From JAABVY01 sp964627935 (lineage in GTDB: Bacteria > Zixibacteria > MSB-5A5 > JAABVY01), in the NCBI GenBank assembly GCA_964627935.1, contig CAZVLB010000005.1, positions 124,001 through 188,000 of the forward strand: a DNA stretch of 64,000 nucleotides, written 5' to 3'. The notes beneath the pieces are model-generated. The model made no database searches and was not told where the DNA came from. It saw nothing but the letters and a program-made list of their open reading frames with translations. Of the stretch, positions 33,318 to 41,799 are shown piece by piece. The position numbers and the translations under genes are program-made. Each line of letters begins with the position of its first letter. The first letter of the stretch is position 1.

Positions 33318-34199
33318 GTGAAATACCGCTATATAGCCAAGGACCATATTTCACCCCTGTGCGATATCCTGATAAATCGGGATTATTCTGTGGATGATAA
33401 ATGCAGGCGCATACGCGGTTATCTGTACCGCGCACGCAAGACATTGAACCGCCACACATATAATCAATACTCACTGGACAAAGCGGTCGATCGAATCTGT
33501 GAAACATCCTGGATAGAGAAGTTGCGAGGGTTCAATCCTGATGAATGGGAGCATGCGGCCGAGCTATCCTACAAAAACGCCCGCAAATTACTGGGCAGGA
33601 TTCCCGGCCCGGAGTTGATTCTGTTCCCCAGCTTCAATATGTCCAACGGCCGGGTATATCGTCTCTATGGCCGTCCATATATATTCTGTTCACCCGATTT
33701 CCCATTCACCCGCGGACGAAACCTGAAAATTGTCGTGGCTCATGAGTACGGCCATTTTGTGCGCTGGAAACTCCTGGGACGGGTACCGTCCGATGATGCC
33801 CCGATATACAGCTACATTTACGAGGAGGGCTGGGCCACATGGTTCAGCCGCCAGGTGCTTCCCGATATGCCCACCAAAACACTGTTTATGGCCAACCTGC
33901 ACAGCGCAATAAATCTTCCCGATCCGCCCGATGGCTACCTGCGCTGGTGTTCCAAAAATCTGAAAACACTGGTACAGAAAGCGCAGGAGGTGATCGGTTC
34001 CAGAGATGCGGTCGAACGATGGCGCTTTTTTCAATGTAACCGTTTTGATGAAAATGACGACCATACTCCCATCCGCACCGGATATTACCTGGGAACAAAA
34101 CTGATCGAAATGCTGGCCGATAAAAAATCACCCCGCGAACTACTGAGATTAAAGCCGACCGCCAAAAATATCAGCGCCTGGCTGAATGAACTGATTTAG
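33318..34199 (+). CDS. Putative zinc metalloprotease (DUF2268-like)
   Basis: A 293-residue cytoplasmic protein. VVAHEYGHFVRW near residue 140 gives an HExxH zinc site, and IYEEGWATW about 30 residues later supplies a glutamate in the position expected of a gluzincin third ligand. This arrangement is that of DUF2268-type predicted Zn-dependent proteases. No signal peptide. Basic, helix-rich N-terminus of about 80 residues with no recognised domain. Substrate unknown. Confidence 0.7.
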   Translation: MKYRYIAKDHISPLCDILINRDYSVDDKCRRIRGYLYRARKTLNRHTYNQYSLDKAVDRICETSWIEKLRGFNPDEWEHAAELSYKNARKLLGRIPGPELILFPSFNMSNGRVYRLYGRPYIFCSPDFPFTRGRNLKIVVAHEYGHFVRWKLLGRVPSDDAPIYSYIYEEGWATWFSRQVLPDMPTKTLFMANLHSAINLPDPPDGYLRWCSKNLKTLVQKAQEVIGSRDAVERWRFFQCNRFDENDDHTPIRTGYYLGTKLIEMLADKKSPRELLRLKPTAKNISAWLNELI

Positions 34200-34289
34200 T
34201 AATGTTATCATTATTTCGGTCAATTTGACTATCGAGGTGACATTGCTATATTTACTATGACATCAATCTTAAATGGAAAGGGAATTTCG

Positions 34290-34499
34290 ATGCAGAACAA
34301 GAAGATGGTAAAAATAAAAGTAACAGTTACCGAACCGGACCCATTGGCAAAAACCGGAAACATCGAGGATATCGAGGAAATCAATATCACAGACGCCGAC
34401 CCGTTGGATATGGAAAAGGAATACAAATTCTATATCGGCAAAGAGGAATCGATACGAATCGTGCTGGACAAGGCCAAAGGCCGCGAACCTTTGATATAG
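34290..34499 (+). CDS. Small hypothetical protein
   Basis: 69 residues from the ATG at 34290, with AAAGGGA upstream. Beta-rich and highly charged, with an acidic centre (GNIEDIEEINITDADPLD). No recognised family. Reading in this frame gives a balanced composition and a clear start, but the gene is short and unsupported by neighbours. Confidence 0.5.
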   Translation: MQNKKMVKIKVTVTEPDPLAKTGNIEDIEEINITDADPLDMEKEYKFYIGKEESIRIVLDKAKGREPLI

Positions 34500-34526
34500 A
34501 ATCAAACTCCCAAAGTTTTTGTGATC

Positions 34527-34740
34527 GGCAGATGCCCACATCTGCCCGGAATGTCGGGTCTCTCATTGCGTGTGCCGATGAAGCGGCGGTTTCCCCGGGG
34601 AGCATCCGTCAGGAGCCGGCTAGGCTAGACGTACTCCCGGCACATAAATAGATTTTTTGGTAGGTCGGGTTCTGAGTGAGAGCGAAAAACCCGACAGGCC
34701 TCTGCACATGTGCCCGGCAGATGCCCACATCTGCCGGTTT
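34527..34740. repeat. Two copies of the palindromic intergenic repeat, with flanking inverted repeat
   Basis: The 20-base palindrome with core GGCAGATG-CCCA-CATCTGCC occurs at 34527-34546 and again at 34716-34735. Between them, GTCGGGTT (34664-34671) and AACCCGAC (34688-34695) form a second hairpin. The first copy is followed by ATGTCGGGTCTCTCATTGCG (34551-34570), a segment shared with copies at 35.3 and 37.1 kb. No ORF, no insertion-sequence transposase and no target duplication was seen. The 319-base gap between the two small genes is almost entirely this material. Confidence 0.7.
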
Positions 34741-34818
34741 TAAGAACCGGTCAAATAATCCTTAAAATCTGACGATATAATCAATAGAAGCAATGAGGAT
34801 CGAAAGGAGCATGTAGGC

Positions 34819-35106
34819 ATGCATGCGGGACTTATCGGAGGGATAATCGGCACGGCGATCGGTATCGTCGGCGGAATTATCGGCACATATTTCAGCATCA
34901 GGAATACAAAGACCGGGCCCGAACGGTCATTTGTAATCCGTATGGCGACACTGATGTGGCTGGCGGGGATATGTTTCATTGCCCTGCTTCTGATCCTTCC
35001 CCAGCCATACAATCTATTGTTATTCGGCCCCTACGGAATAGCTTTCCCCTTCTTCATCCGCTACTCAAACAAACGCCAGCAGGAACTGCGGCAAGAGACA
35101 AAGTAA
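34819..35106 (+). CDS. Small two-helix membrane protein
   Basis: 95 residues with a Gly/Ile-rich first helix (GLIGGIIGTAIGIVGGIIG), a basic loop RNTKTGPERSFVIR, a second helix pair (residues 42-80) and a charged tail RYSNKRQQELRQETK. GAAAGGAGC precedes the ATG. Similar short proteins are scattered through bacterial genomes without known function. Flanked on both sides by palindromic repeats. Confidence 0.7.
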   Translation: MHAGLIGGIIGTAIGIVGGIIGTYFSIRNTKTGPERSFVIRMATLMWLAGICFIALLLILPQPYNLLLFGPYGIAFPFFIRYSNKRQQELRQETK

Positions 35107-35239
35107 ATTATTTCATCTTGATTAATAACTGCTCGACAAAATTTATTCAGCTGCTTATATTATAATCAACATTTGATTTTAATTCACCAAATCCGAGGGC
35201 GGCAGCATATGGTATATCATGCAAAGATGGTAGATGATA

Positions 35240-35385
35240 AGTCGCGTTTTTGCAGGTCGCGGTTCTGAGCGCAGCGAAAAACCCGACATGCCTCTGCACA
35301 CGTGCCGGGCAGATGCCCACATCTGCCCGGATTGTCGGGTTTCTCATTGCGTTTCACTTCATTCGGAACCCGACCTGCCTGACCG
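35240..35385. repeat. Third copy of the palindromic intergenic repeat
   Basis: Perfect stems CCGGGCAGATG (35305-35315) and CATCTGCCCGG (35320-35330) around CCCA. Upstream is GGTCGCGGTTCTGAGCGCAGCG (positions 35255-35276), matching the unit at 34663-34684 with few changes, and downstream is TTGTCGGGTTTCTCATTGCG (35332-35351) and ACCCGACCT near 35369. Of the copies in the window this one has the longest perfect palindrome. It lies just upstream of the ABC exporter genes. Confidence 0.7.
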
Positions 35386-35400
35386 TTAAAGAAGGTTGTT

Positions 35401-36324
35401 TTGATTGCTGTAGAGACCAAAAACCTGAGCAAAAACTACGGTAAAACTCGAGCTCTTGCCGATTTAAACCTCAATATAAGGCAAGGCGAGATATATGCTC
35501 TGCTGGGTCCAAATGGGGCCGGTAAAACAACTACAATCAAGATTCTGACTACCATCCAAAAATCTTCTTTCGGTGATGCGGTTATCCTTGATAAGAGTAT
35601 TGATAATAGAAACGATATCAAAGACATTAGAAGCATGATCGCAGTTATGCCGCAAGGCAATGCGCTCGATCCATTTCTTAGTGTTTGGGATAACCTGCGT
35701 TTTTATGCCCGGCTTCAAAAAATCAAAAACGGATCATGGGAAGGTCAGGCCAGGAAATACCTTGCCAAACTGGATCTGGAAAAGAAGAAAAGCTCACCTG
35801 TTATGGCGCTCTCGGGCGGCCAATTCAGGCGGGTGCAATGCTGCCGGGTTCTTCTGGCAGATAAACGTTTGATTTTTCTGGATGAGCCCACATTGGGGAT
35901 CGATGTTTCCGGAAAAATCAAGGTCTGGGATTTGATCAAAGAATATCAGGCAAAAACCGGATGTTCGATTCTGCTGTCCACCAATGATATGACCGAAGCG
36001 GAATATCTGGGGGATAGGATCGGGTTTTTGTTCAATGGTTCTCTGGTTGACGAAGGCAGCGTTAATGAACTCAAAGACAGGGCATTTATGGGGATTTTGC
36101 AGATTCGATATGCTGAAGATATTGACAGCATATTCCCGGAAGGCCGGAAATACAAGATCGAAAAAAAGGATCATCGTACGGTGTTATTCTATCTCGATCA
36201 ACCGGATCGAGACTTAAGGTCGGTAATCGAATATGCCGGGCAACTGGGAGCGATTATCGATATAGAAGTCAGGAAACCCTCGCTCACTGATCTCTTCAAA
36301 AAAAAGTATATGGGGAAAGAATGA
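35401..36324 (+). CDS. ABC transporter ATP-binding protein (ABC-2 exporter)
   Basis: A 307-residue ATPase. TTG at 35401 is taken as the start since AAAGAAGG lies eight bases upstream and the product then begins directly with the ATPase fold. Walker A GPNGAGKTTT (about residue 37), Q-loop, signature ALSGGQFRRVQ (the usual SGGQ followed by FRR), Walker B LIFLDEPT and the H-loop region (LLSTNDMTEAE, where the common His is replaced by Asn) are seen. The Asn in place of the switch histidine is unusual and may slow hydrolysis. The C-terminal 80 residues form an accessory domain. It overlaps the permease gene by four bases. Confidence 0.88.
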   Translation: MIAVETKNLSKNYGKTRALADLNLNIRQGEIYALLGPNGAGKTTTIKILTTIQKSSFGDAVILDKSIDNRNDIKDIRSMIAVMPQGNALDPFLSVWDNLRFYARLQKIKNGSWEGQARKYLAKLDLEKKKSSPVMALSGGQFRRVQCCRVLLADKRLIFLDEPTLGIDVSGKIKVWDLIKEYQAKTGCSILLSTNDMTEAEYLGDRIGFLFNGSLVDEGSVNELKDRAFMGILQIRYAEDIDSIFPEGRKYKIEKKDHRTVLFYLDQPDRDLRSVIEYAGQLGAIIDIEVRKPSLTDLFKKKYMGKE

Positions 36325-37076
36325 GAGCTTTAATATGGAGAGAGTTCAAGGTAGCTTTTGGAAGCATCTTTGGGCTGGTCTTTCAATTTCTTACTCCCGT
36401 TTTTTTGCTGCTATTCTTTGCTACCGTGTTGTCCACCAATCTCAGAACGATGAGTTTCGATGGGTCGGAGGTAAGTTATCTGGTTTACTTTACACCCGGT
36501 CTTTTCGGTTATGTAACTTTCATGATTCTGAGTGCCAGCCTTGTATTTCTTCGTATGGACAGTCAGAGCGGTATTCTGGAAATAATAATACTCTCCAGGG
36601 TATCGATCAATGGATATTTCTGGGGTAAATATTTTGTGGTATTGATATTGGCGGCAATAAAAATTCTACTTTTACTCATAATCGCTATTCTCCTTTCAGG
36701 ATACATTCCGCAAATGACGCCGGTGAATATCGTTCTTTTTCTGCTGGCATTGAATTCCGGCACACTGATATGGTATTCGCTTGGGATAATCGGCGGAGTA
36801 TTTATCAAGCGTGATGATATGCGCGAGGTGGTTATGATGATGATAGCTCTGCCATTAACATTCGCCAGCACAATGTATTACAGCCTGGAAGCCGCTCCCG
36901 AAATCATAAAAGCCATATCATATATAAATCCACTGACATATATCTGCAATATCTTCAGATCAGGTTATCTCGGCTCCAATATTGATAATATGCTGTCCCA
37001 GGTATATGCATTGGCGGCAATGGCGATCGTCTTATTGATACTGGCAATGATTTCACTGAAAAAGGTGAGAGTATAA
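36321..37076 (+). CDS. ABC-2 type permease
   Basis: A 251-residue membrane protein with six hydrophobic helices. It has the ABC-2/NodJ pattern, with FTPGLFGYVTFMILSASL and a C-terminal YINPLTYICNIFR before the last helix. The ATG overlaps the ATPase stop. The likely role is export of a small molecule, lipid or polysaccharide; no substrate clue is adjacent. It has the normal family length. Confidence 0.88.
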   Translation: MRALIWREFKVAFGSIFGLVFQFLTPVFLLLFFATVLSTNLRTMSFDGSEVSYLVYFTPGLFGYVTFMILSASLVFLRMDSQSGILEIIILSRVSINGYFWGKYFVVLILAAIKILLLLIIAILLSGYIPQMTPVNIVLFLLALNSGTLIWYSLGIIGGVFIKRDDMREVVMMMIALPLTFASTMYYSLEAAPEIIKAISYINPLTYICNIFRSGYLGSNIDNMLSQVYALAAMAIVLLILAMISLKKVRV

Positions 37077-37090
37077 ATTTTCCCTCGCTC

Positions 37091-37157
37091 GGGTAGGATT
37101 CCTATCCTGCCCGGAATGTCGGGTTTCTCATTTCGTTTCACTCATTCGGCACCCGGC
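37091..37157. repeat. Variant copy of the palindromic intergenic repeat
   Basis: Hairpin GGGTAGGAT-TCCT-ATCCTGCCC (37091-37112), with a different stem sequence from the 34.5-35.3 kb copies, followed by the conserved GGAATGTCGGGTTTCTCATT (37113-37132) and ACTCATTCGG (37140-37149). It fills the gap between the convergent permease and uvrA genes and may also terminate one or both. Confidence 0.65.
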
Positions 37158-39989
37158 TTACATCCCTAGTTCTTTCTTCAAAAAATCGCCGGTGTAGGAG
37201 CCTTTGGTTTTGGCTACCTGTTCCGGGGTGCCCTCGGCAATTACCCGCCCGCCGTCATCGCCACCCTCCGGGCCCAGGTCGATGATCCAGTCCGCGGTCT
37301 TGATCACATCCATGTTATGCTCGATCACCAAAACAGTATTACCGCGGTTGACAAGTTCATCCAGGACATTTAAAAGCATCTTGATATCCTCCAGGTGAAG
37401 CCCGGTTGTCGGCTCATCGAGGATATACAATGTCCGCCCGGTGGCCTTTTTGGAAAGCTCGGTGGCCAGTTTCACACGCTGGGCCTCTCCGCCCGATAAT
37501 GTCGTGGCCTGCTGCCCGAGATGAATATAGCCCAGCCCGACCTCATAAAGGGTCATCAGCTTGCGTTTGATAGTGGGGATATTGCTGAAGAAATCGAGCG
37601 CCTCGCTGACAGTCATATCCAGCACATCGGCGATATTGCGCCCCTTGTACCTGACCTCAAGGGTCTCGCTGTTATAACGTTTACCCTTGCAGACCTCGCA
37701 GGGAACATAGACATCCGGCAGAAAATGCATCTCGATTTTGAGTATACCGTCCCCCTCGCAGGCCTCGCATCGCCCGCCCTTGACATTAAATGAAAACCGC
37801 CCCGGCTTATAGCCGCGCAGTTTCGACTCCTCGGTCTGTGAAAACAGGTCGCGGATAAATGTAAACGTGCCCGTATAAGTGGCCGGATTCGAGCGCGGCG
37901 TGCGTCCGATCGGCGACTGGTCGATATCGATCACCTTGTCGATATGTTCCAGGCCCTTGATCTCTGTATAATCCAGCGGTTTTTTGCGCGAATGGTAGAA
38001 TTTCTGGCGCAGGATCGGATATAATGTCTCCTCGATCAATGTCGATTTGCCCGACCCGGAGACTCCGGTCACGCAGATGAATTTCCCCAACGGTATCCCG
38101 ACATCGATCTTCTTGAGATTATTGCCCTGGGCGCCTTTCAATGTAATCAATGATCCGTTGCCGCGGTTTCGTCCTGATGGTATCGGGATATTTGCTTTTC
38201 CGGAAAGATACTGTCCGGTCAATGATTTCTTGCGCCGCTTGATTTGCATTGGCGTACCGGCCGCAACGATCTCGCCGCCATGCTTTCCTGCCCCGGGTCC
38301 CAGGTCGACCACATAATCGGCCGAGGCAATCGTGTCACGGTCATGTTCCACAACCAGCACCGTATTGCCCAGGTCGCGAAGCTCTGTCAGGGTATTTAAA
38401 AGCCTGTGATTATCCCGCTGATGAAGCCCGATCGAGGGTTCATCGAGAATATACAACACACCTGTCAGACGCGATCCAATCTGTGTCGCCAGTCGAATTC
38501 TCTGCGCCTCACCACCAGATAATGTCGAGGCGGCGCGATCCAGGGTCAGGTAATCCAGGCCGACATTGACCATGAATCCCAACCTCTGGCGCAATTCTTT
38601 CAAAACCTGCTGGGCGATCCTGGCCTCTCGGCGGTTAAGCTTGAGATTATCGAAAAACTGCTGAGACTGCTTGATCGACATACGGGTAACATCGGCGATC
38701 CCCTTACCGCCCACATAAACCGCCAGCGCCTCCCGTCGCAAACGAGCCCCGCCGCACAGGGGACAGTCCGAAACCGACATATACTGCTCGATCCATTGCC
38801 TGATGCCGGAGGATTCGGTTTGCTTGTAACGTCTTTCAAGATTTGGAATTACGCCCTCGAAACTGGACACAAATTCACCCCGGGCATTGCCCCGTCCGGA
38901 GGCGTGCTCATAGGTGAACTTGATCTCGGTATCGCCGGAACCCTGCAGGATAATCTCCTGGATTTTATTGGGCAGTTGATTAAAAGGTGTGGAGAGCTTG
39001 AAATTATAATGGCTGGCCAATCCGCGAATCTGGTACCGGTACCAGTTGGCAATATCCGCGCCCCAGGGGGATATGGCACCCTCATTGATCGAAAGTGAGG
39101 GGTCCGGAACTATCATGCTTTCATCGATTTCCATGCGCTGCCCCAGACCGTCACAGGCCGGACATGCGCCATAGGGAGAATTAAATGAAAACATGCGCGG
39201 CGTAAGTTCCTCGAATGATATGCCGCAATCCGGACAGGCGTAGTTCTCGGAAAAAATAATCTCCTCGCTGCCGATCACATCAGCAATACAAACGCCATCC
39301 CCGATCTTCAGGGCGGTCTCGATTGAATCGGCCAGGCGGCGACGGACCTTATCGCTTAAAACCAGCCTGTCGACTATGATTTCTATATCATGTTTCTTTT
39401 TTTTGTTCAGAATGGGAAGTTCGTCGACCGGGTAAACCTCTCCATCGATGCGCATACGTACAAAACCCTCTTTGCGGGCCTTTTCGAGCAGATCCTTATG
39501 TTCGCCTTTTCTTCCCCGTACCAGTGGCGCCAGGATTTGCAGCCGCGATTTATCGGGCAGTTCCATGATCCGGCCGACCATCTGCGAGGATGTCTGCCGG
39601 GCGATCTGTTTACCGCAGTTGAAACAATGCGGGATTCCGATCCGTGCGAAAAGAAGACGAAGATGGTCGTATATTTCCGTTACAGTTCCGACTGTTGAAC
39701 GGGGATTTCGCCCCGAGGTACGTTGCTCGATAGATATAGCCGGCGAGAGGCCGTCAATCAGGTCCACATCCGGCTTATCCATCATCCCCAGGAACTGCCG
39801 GGCATAGGCCGAAAGTGACTCCACATAGCGTCTTTGCCCCTCGGCATAAATCGTGTCAAAAGCCAGGGAGGACTTGCCCGAGCCTGACAGGCCGGTGATT
39901 ACCACCAGCTTATCGCGGGGTATGCGCAGGTCGATATTTTTCAGGTTATGCTGGCGTGCGCCCTGTATGGTAATGTATTTTTCTGCCAT
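37158..39989 (-). CDS. uvrA: Excinuclease ABC subunit A
   Basis: Damage-sensing ATPase of nucleotide excision repair. 943 residues, full length. Two ABC modules are seen: Walker A GLSGSGKSSLAF near residue 33 and GVSGSGKSTLIE near residue 640, signatures TLSGGEAQRI and TLSGGEAQRV, and Walker B ILDEPSIGLH and ILDEPTTGLH. Zinc sites include CFNCGKQ, CPDCGISFEEL with CPACDGLG, CPLCGGAR, and CEACEGDG with CEVCKGKR. A single gene, convergent with the ABC exporter. Confidence 0.98.
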   Translation of the reverse strand: MAEKYITIQGARQHNLKNIDLRIPRDKLVVITGLSGSGKSSLAFDTIYAEGQRRYVESLSAYARQFLGMMDKPDVDLIDGLSPAISIEQRTSGRNPRSTVGTVTEIYDHLRLLFARIGIPHCFNCGKQIARQTSSQMVGRIMELPDKSRLQILAPLVRGRKGEHKDLLEKARKEGFVRMRIDGEVYPVDELPILNKKKKHDIEIIVDRLVLSDKVRRRLADSIETALKIGDGVCIADVIGSEEIIFSENYACPDCGISFEELTPRMFSFNSPYGACPACDGLGQRMEIDESMIVPDPSLSINEGAISPWGADIANWYRYQIRGLASHYNFKLSTPFNQLPNKIQEIILQGSGDTEIKFTYEHASGRGNARGEFVSSFEGVIPNLERRYKQTESSGIRQWIEQYMSVSDCPLCGGARLRREALAVYVGGKGIADVTRMSIKQSQQFFDNLKLNRREARIAQQVLKELRQRLGFMVNVGLDYLTLDRAASTLSGGEAQRIRLATQIGSRLTGVLYILDEPSIGLHQRDNHRLLNTLTELRDLGNTVLVVEHDRDTIASADYVVDLGPGAGKHGGEIVAAGTPMQIKRRKKSLTGQYLSGKANIPIPSGRNRGNGSLITLKGAQGNNLKKIDVGIPLGKFICVTGVSGSGKSTLIEETLYPILRQKFYHSRKKPLDYTEIKGLEHIDKVIDIDQSPIGRTPRSNPATYTGTFTFIRDLFSQTEESKLRGYKPGRFSFNVKGGRCEACEGDGILKIEMHFLPDVYVPCEVCKGKRYNSETLEVRYKGRNIADVLDMTVSEALDFFSNIPTIKRKLMTLYEVGLGYIHLGQQATTLSGGEAQRVKLATELSKKATGRTLYILDEPTTGLHLEDIKMLLNVLDELVNRGNTVLVIEHNMDVIKTADWIIDLGPEGGDDGGRVIAEGTPEQVAKTKGSYTGDFLKKELGM

Positions 39990-40314
39990 TTATCCAGTTC
40001 CATCTATATGTACAAAAGCATTAAATGATTGATTTAACACAAAGTTTCCTTGAGAGAATCATTTCTTTTTACGGCCGGCAAGGAAATTATGCCGGCGATT
40101 TTGGACATTCTTGAAATATATGCGTCAGTATGGTTGATAGCAAGCAATAAGGGCTGATCAAAAGGCCAAAAAAGTGTTGACAAAGGACCGAATCTAATGT
40201 AGTTTTGTTCTTTGTTTTTTCTTGGAAGAAAAGTTTGTTTTGCAACGACTTAAGCTATAATGGACGCTGTTTGTCAGGAAAATTAATTTACAAAAACTGG
40301 AGATATTAGAAGCC
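39990..40314. promoter_or_regulatory. uvrA / porin intergenic region with candidate promoter
   Basis: 325 bases between divergent genes. A plus-strand TTGACA (40177-40182) with a 17-base spacer and TAGTTT (40200-40205) is the best promoter candidate for the porin gene, giving a leader of about 100 bases. No LexA-type palindrome was recognised before uvrA. No other structure stands out. Confidence 0.4.
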
Positions 40315-41787
40315 ATGCGAAAATTTTACACGGTTACCATTGTACTCCTGATCCTGCTGTTTGCGGGCCAGGCAATGGCTGGCGGATACGCTGTCTCCGG
40401 CGTCGGTCTGCGCGCCCTCTCAATGGGTGGAGCATTTCGCGCAGTAGCGGATGACTGGAGTGCTGCCTTTTACAATCCGGCAGGTCTGGCTTACCTGTAC
40501 GAAAACCAATTTGCGGCAGGTATGGACTTTTACAGCAACAGAGCCAAATTCACACCCGAGGTCACACTCAATGATTATTCAATCGGCTACCTTGACGGGG
40601 AGGAACGGGTGCCGAATGATAAGATAGCCTACACCGGTTTTGCATCAGGTATGTTCCTGGTGCCTATTCTTCAGGATATCACGGTCGGCCTGGCGGTTTT
40701 TCAGCCCTACGATTACGTCAGCGAATGGGACATATTCCGTCTCAGCCCGGCCTATAACGAGCATGTCGATGACACGATTACATATCCGGTGGTTGAGCCA
40801 ATGGTCATATTCCCGGATCATCAGTACAAGATGAATCTGGATGTGATCGATTTCCATCCCACTGTGGCGGCCGAACTGATCGAGGACAAGTTTGCCATGG
40901 GCCTGGGCCTTTCGATCCGCAAGGGCGACTGGCACAGCACACAGCTTGTCATGGTGCCCAATGAACTGGGCAATATCTACAACGCCCGTCCTTATGATTT
41001 CCTGGTCACCACCACCGAGTATGAAGCGGCCGGATGGGGCATCGGATTCAACATCGGTATGATCTATCATCTCAATGACCGGCTGACATTCGGCGCCTCC
41101 TATCAGAGCAAGACCACGATTGATTTAAGCGGTGATGCGATTGGTACGCTGTACGCTCCTGGAAATCGTCACCTGGTGGTTTATGCCGATACCGGCTCGG
41201 TTGAACAGGAGCTTTATCAGGGCAACACCTATAGCGCGACTCATGATGCCGATATCGAATGGACTCTCCCGGGAGAACTCGGTTTTGGCCTGAAATACAT
41301 GTTCAATGACAACGTCAAAGGTGCGATTGATTTCGTTTATACATTCTGGTCGGAATACGAAGATATGGAATTCGAGGTCAACAGCACCTCCGGAACGACA
41401 ACATTCTCGTTCATTAACGGGCTCTTAATGCCCCAGGGTATGATCAACAACTGGGATGATGCTTTTCGTGTTGCCGCCGGCCTGGAAGGCAAGATCAATG
41501 AGCGCTGGACACTGCGTGGCGGTTACAGCTACGATCAGTCACCGATCCCCGATGAAAATGCCATGATCTTCTGGAACAATCCCGGCGACCGGCATCATCT
41601 TACCGGCGGCGTATCATTGTTTGCCGGCGTGTTTGAACTTACCGGAGCGGCCCAGCTGGTGTTTGTGCCGGAAACAGATGTCGCCTCGCTCAATGATTAC
41701 AATGATGACGGCATTTTCGATAACCTGAGCGGCGCCTACAACAATGTTCTCTTCGTAACATCCATCGGCTTCACGGTCAGGTTTTAG
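40315..41787 (+). CDS. FadL/OMPP1/TodX-family outer-membrane porin
   Basis: A 490-residue exported beta-barrel with signal peptide (about residues 1-22, ending AMA). The plug-region signature GVGLRALSMGGAFRAVADDWSAAFYNPAGLA is split here as LRALSMGGAFRAVADDWSA and AFYNPAGLA near residues 30-62, which is diagnostic of the FadL superfamily. The C-terminal strand ends in aromatic VRF, as expected for outer-membrane assembly. FadL relatives move hydrophobic compounds such as fatty acids. A lipoprotein of esterase fold follows after 12 bases in the same transcript, suggesting uptake or modification of a lipid-like compound. Confidence 0.85.
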   Translation: MRKFYTVTIVLLILLFAGQAMAGGYAVSGVGLRALSMGGAFRAVADDWSAAFYNPAGLAYLYENQFAAGMDFYSNRAKFTPEVTLNDYSIGYLDGEERVPNDKIAYTGFASGMFLVPILQDITVGLAVFQPYDYVSEWDIFRLSPAYNEHVDDTITYPVVEPMVIFPDHQYKMNLDVIDFHPTVAAELIEDKFAMGLGLSIRKGDWHSTQLVMVPNELGNIYNARPYDFLVTTTEYEAAGWGIGFNIGMIYHLNDRLTFGASYQSKTTIDLSGDAIGTLYAPGNRHLVVYADTGSVEQELYQGNTYSATHDADIEWTLPGELGFGLKYMFNDNVKGAIDFVYTFWSEYEDMEFEVNSTSGTTTFSFINGLLMPQGMINNWDDAFRVAAGLEGKINERWTLRGGYSYDQSPIPDENAMIFWNNPGDRHHLTGGVSLFAGVFELTGAAQLVFVPETDVASLNDYNDDGIFDNLSGAYNNVLFVTSIGFTVRF

Positions 41788-41799
41788 GAGGTTAGCATA

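Noticed and set aside
34500..35400. Palindromic repeats as a CRISPR array
   Set aside because: Repeats are few, unevenly spaced, with conserved flanks rather than unique spacers, and no cas gene is nearby.
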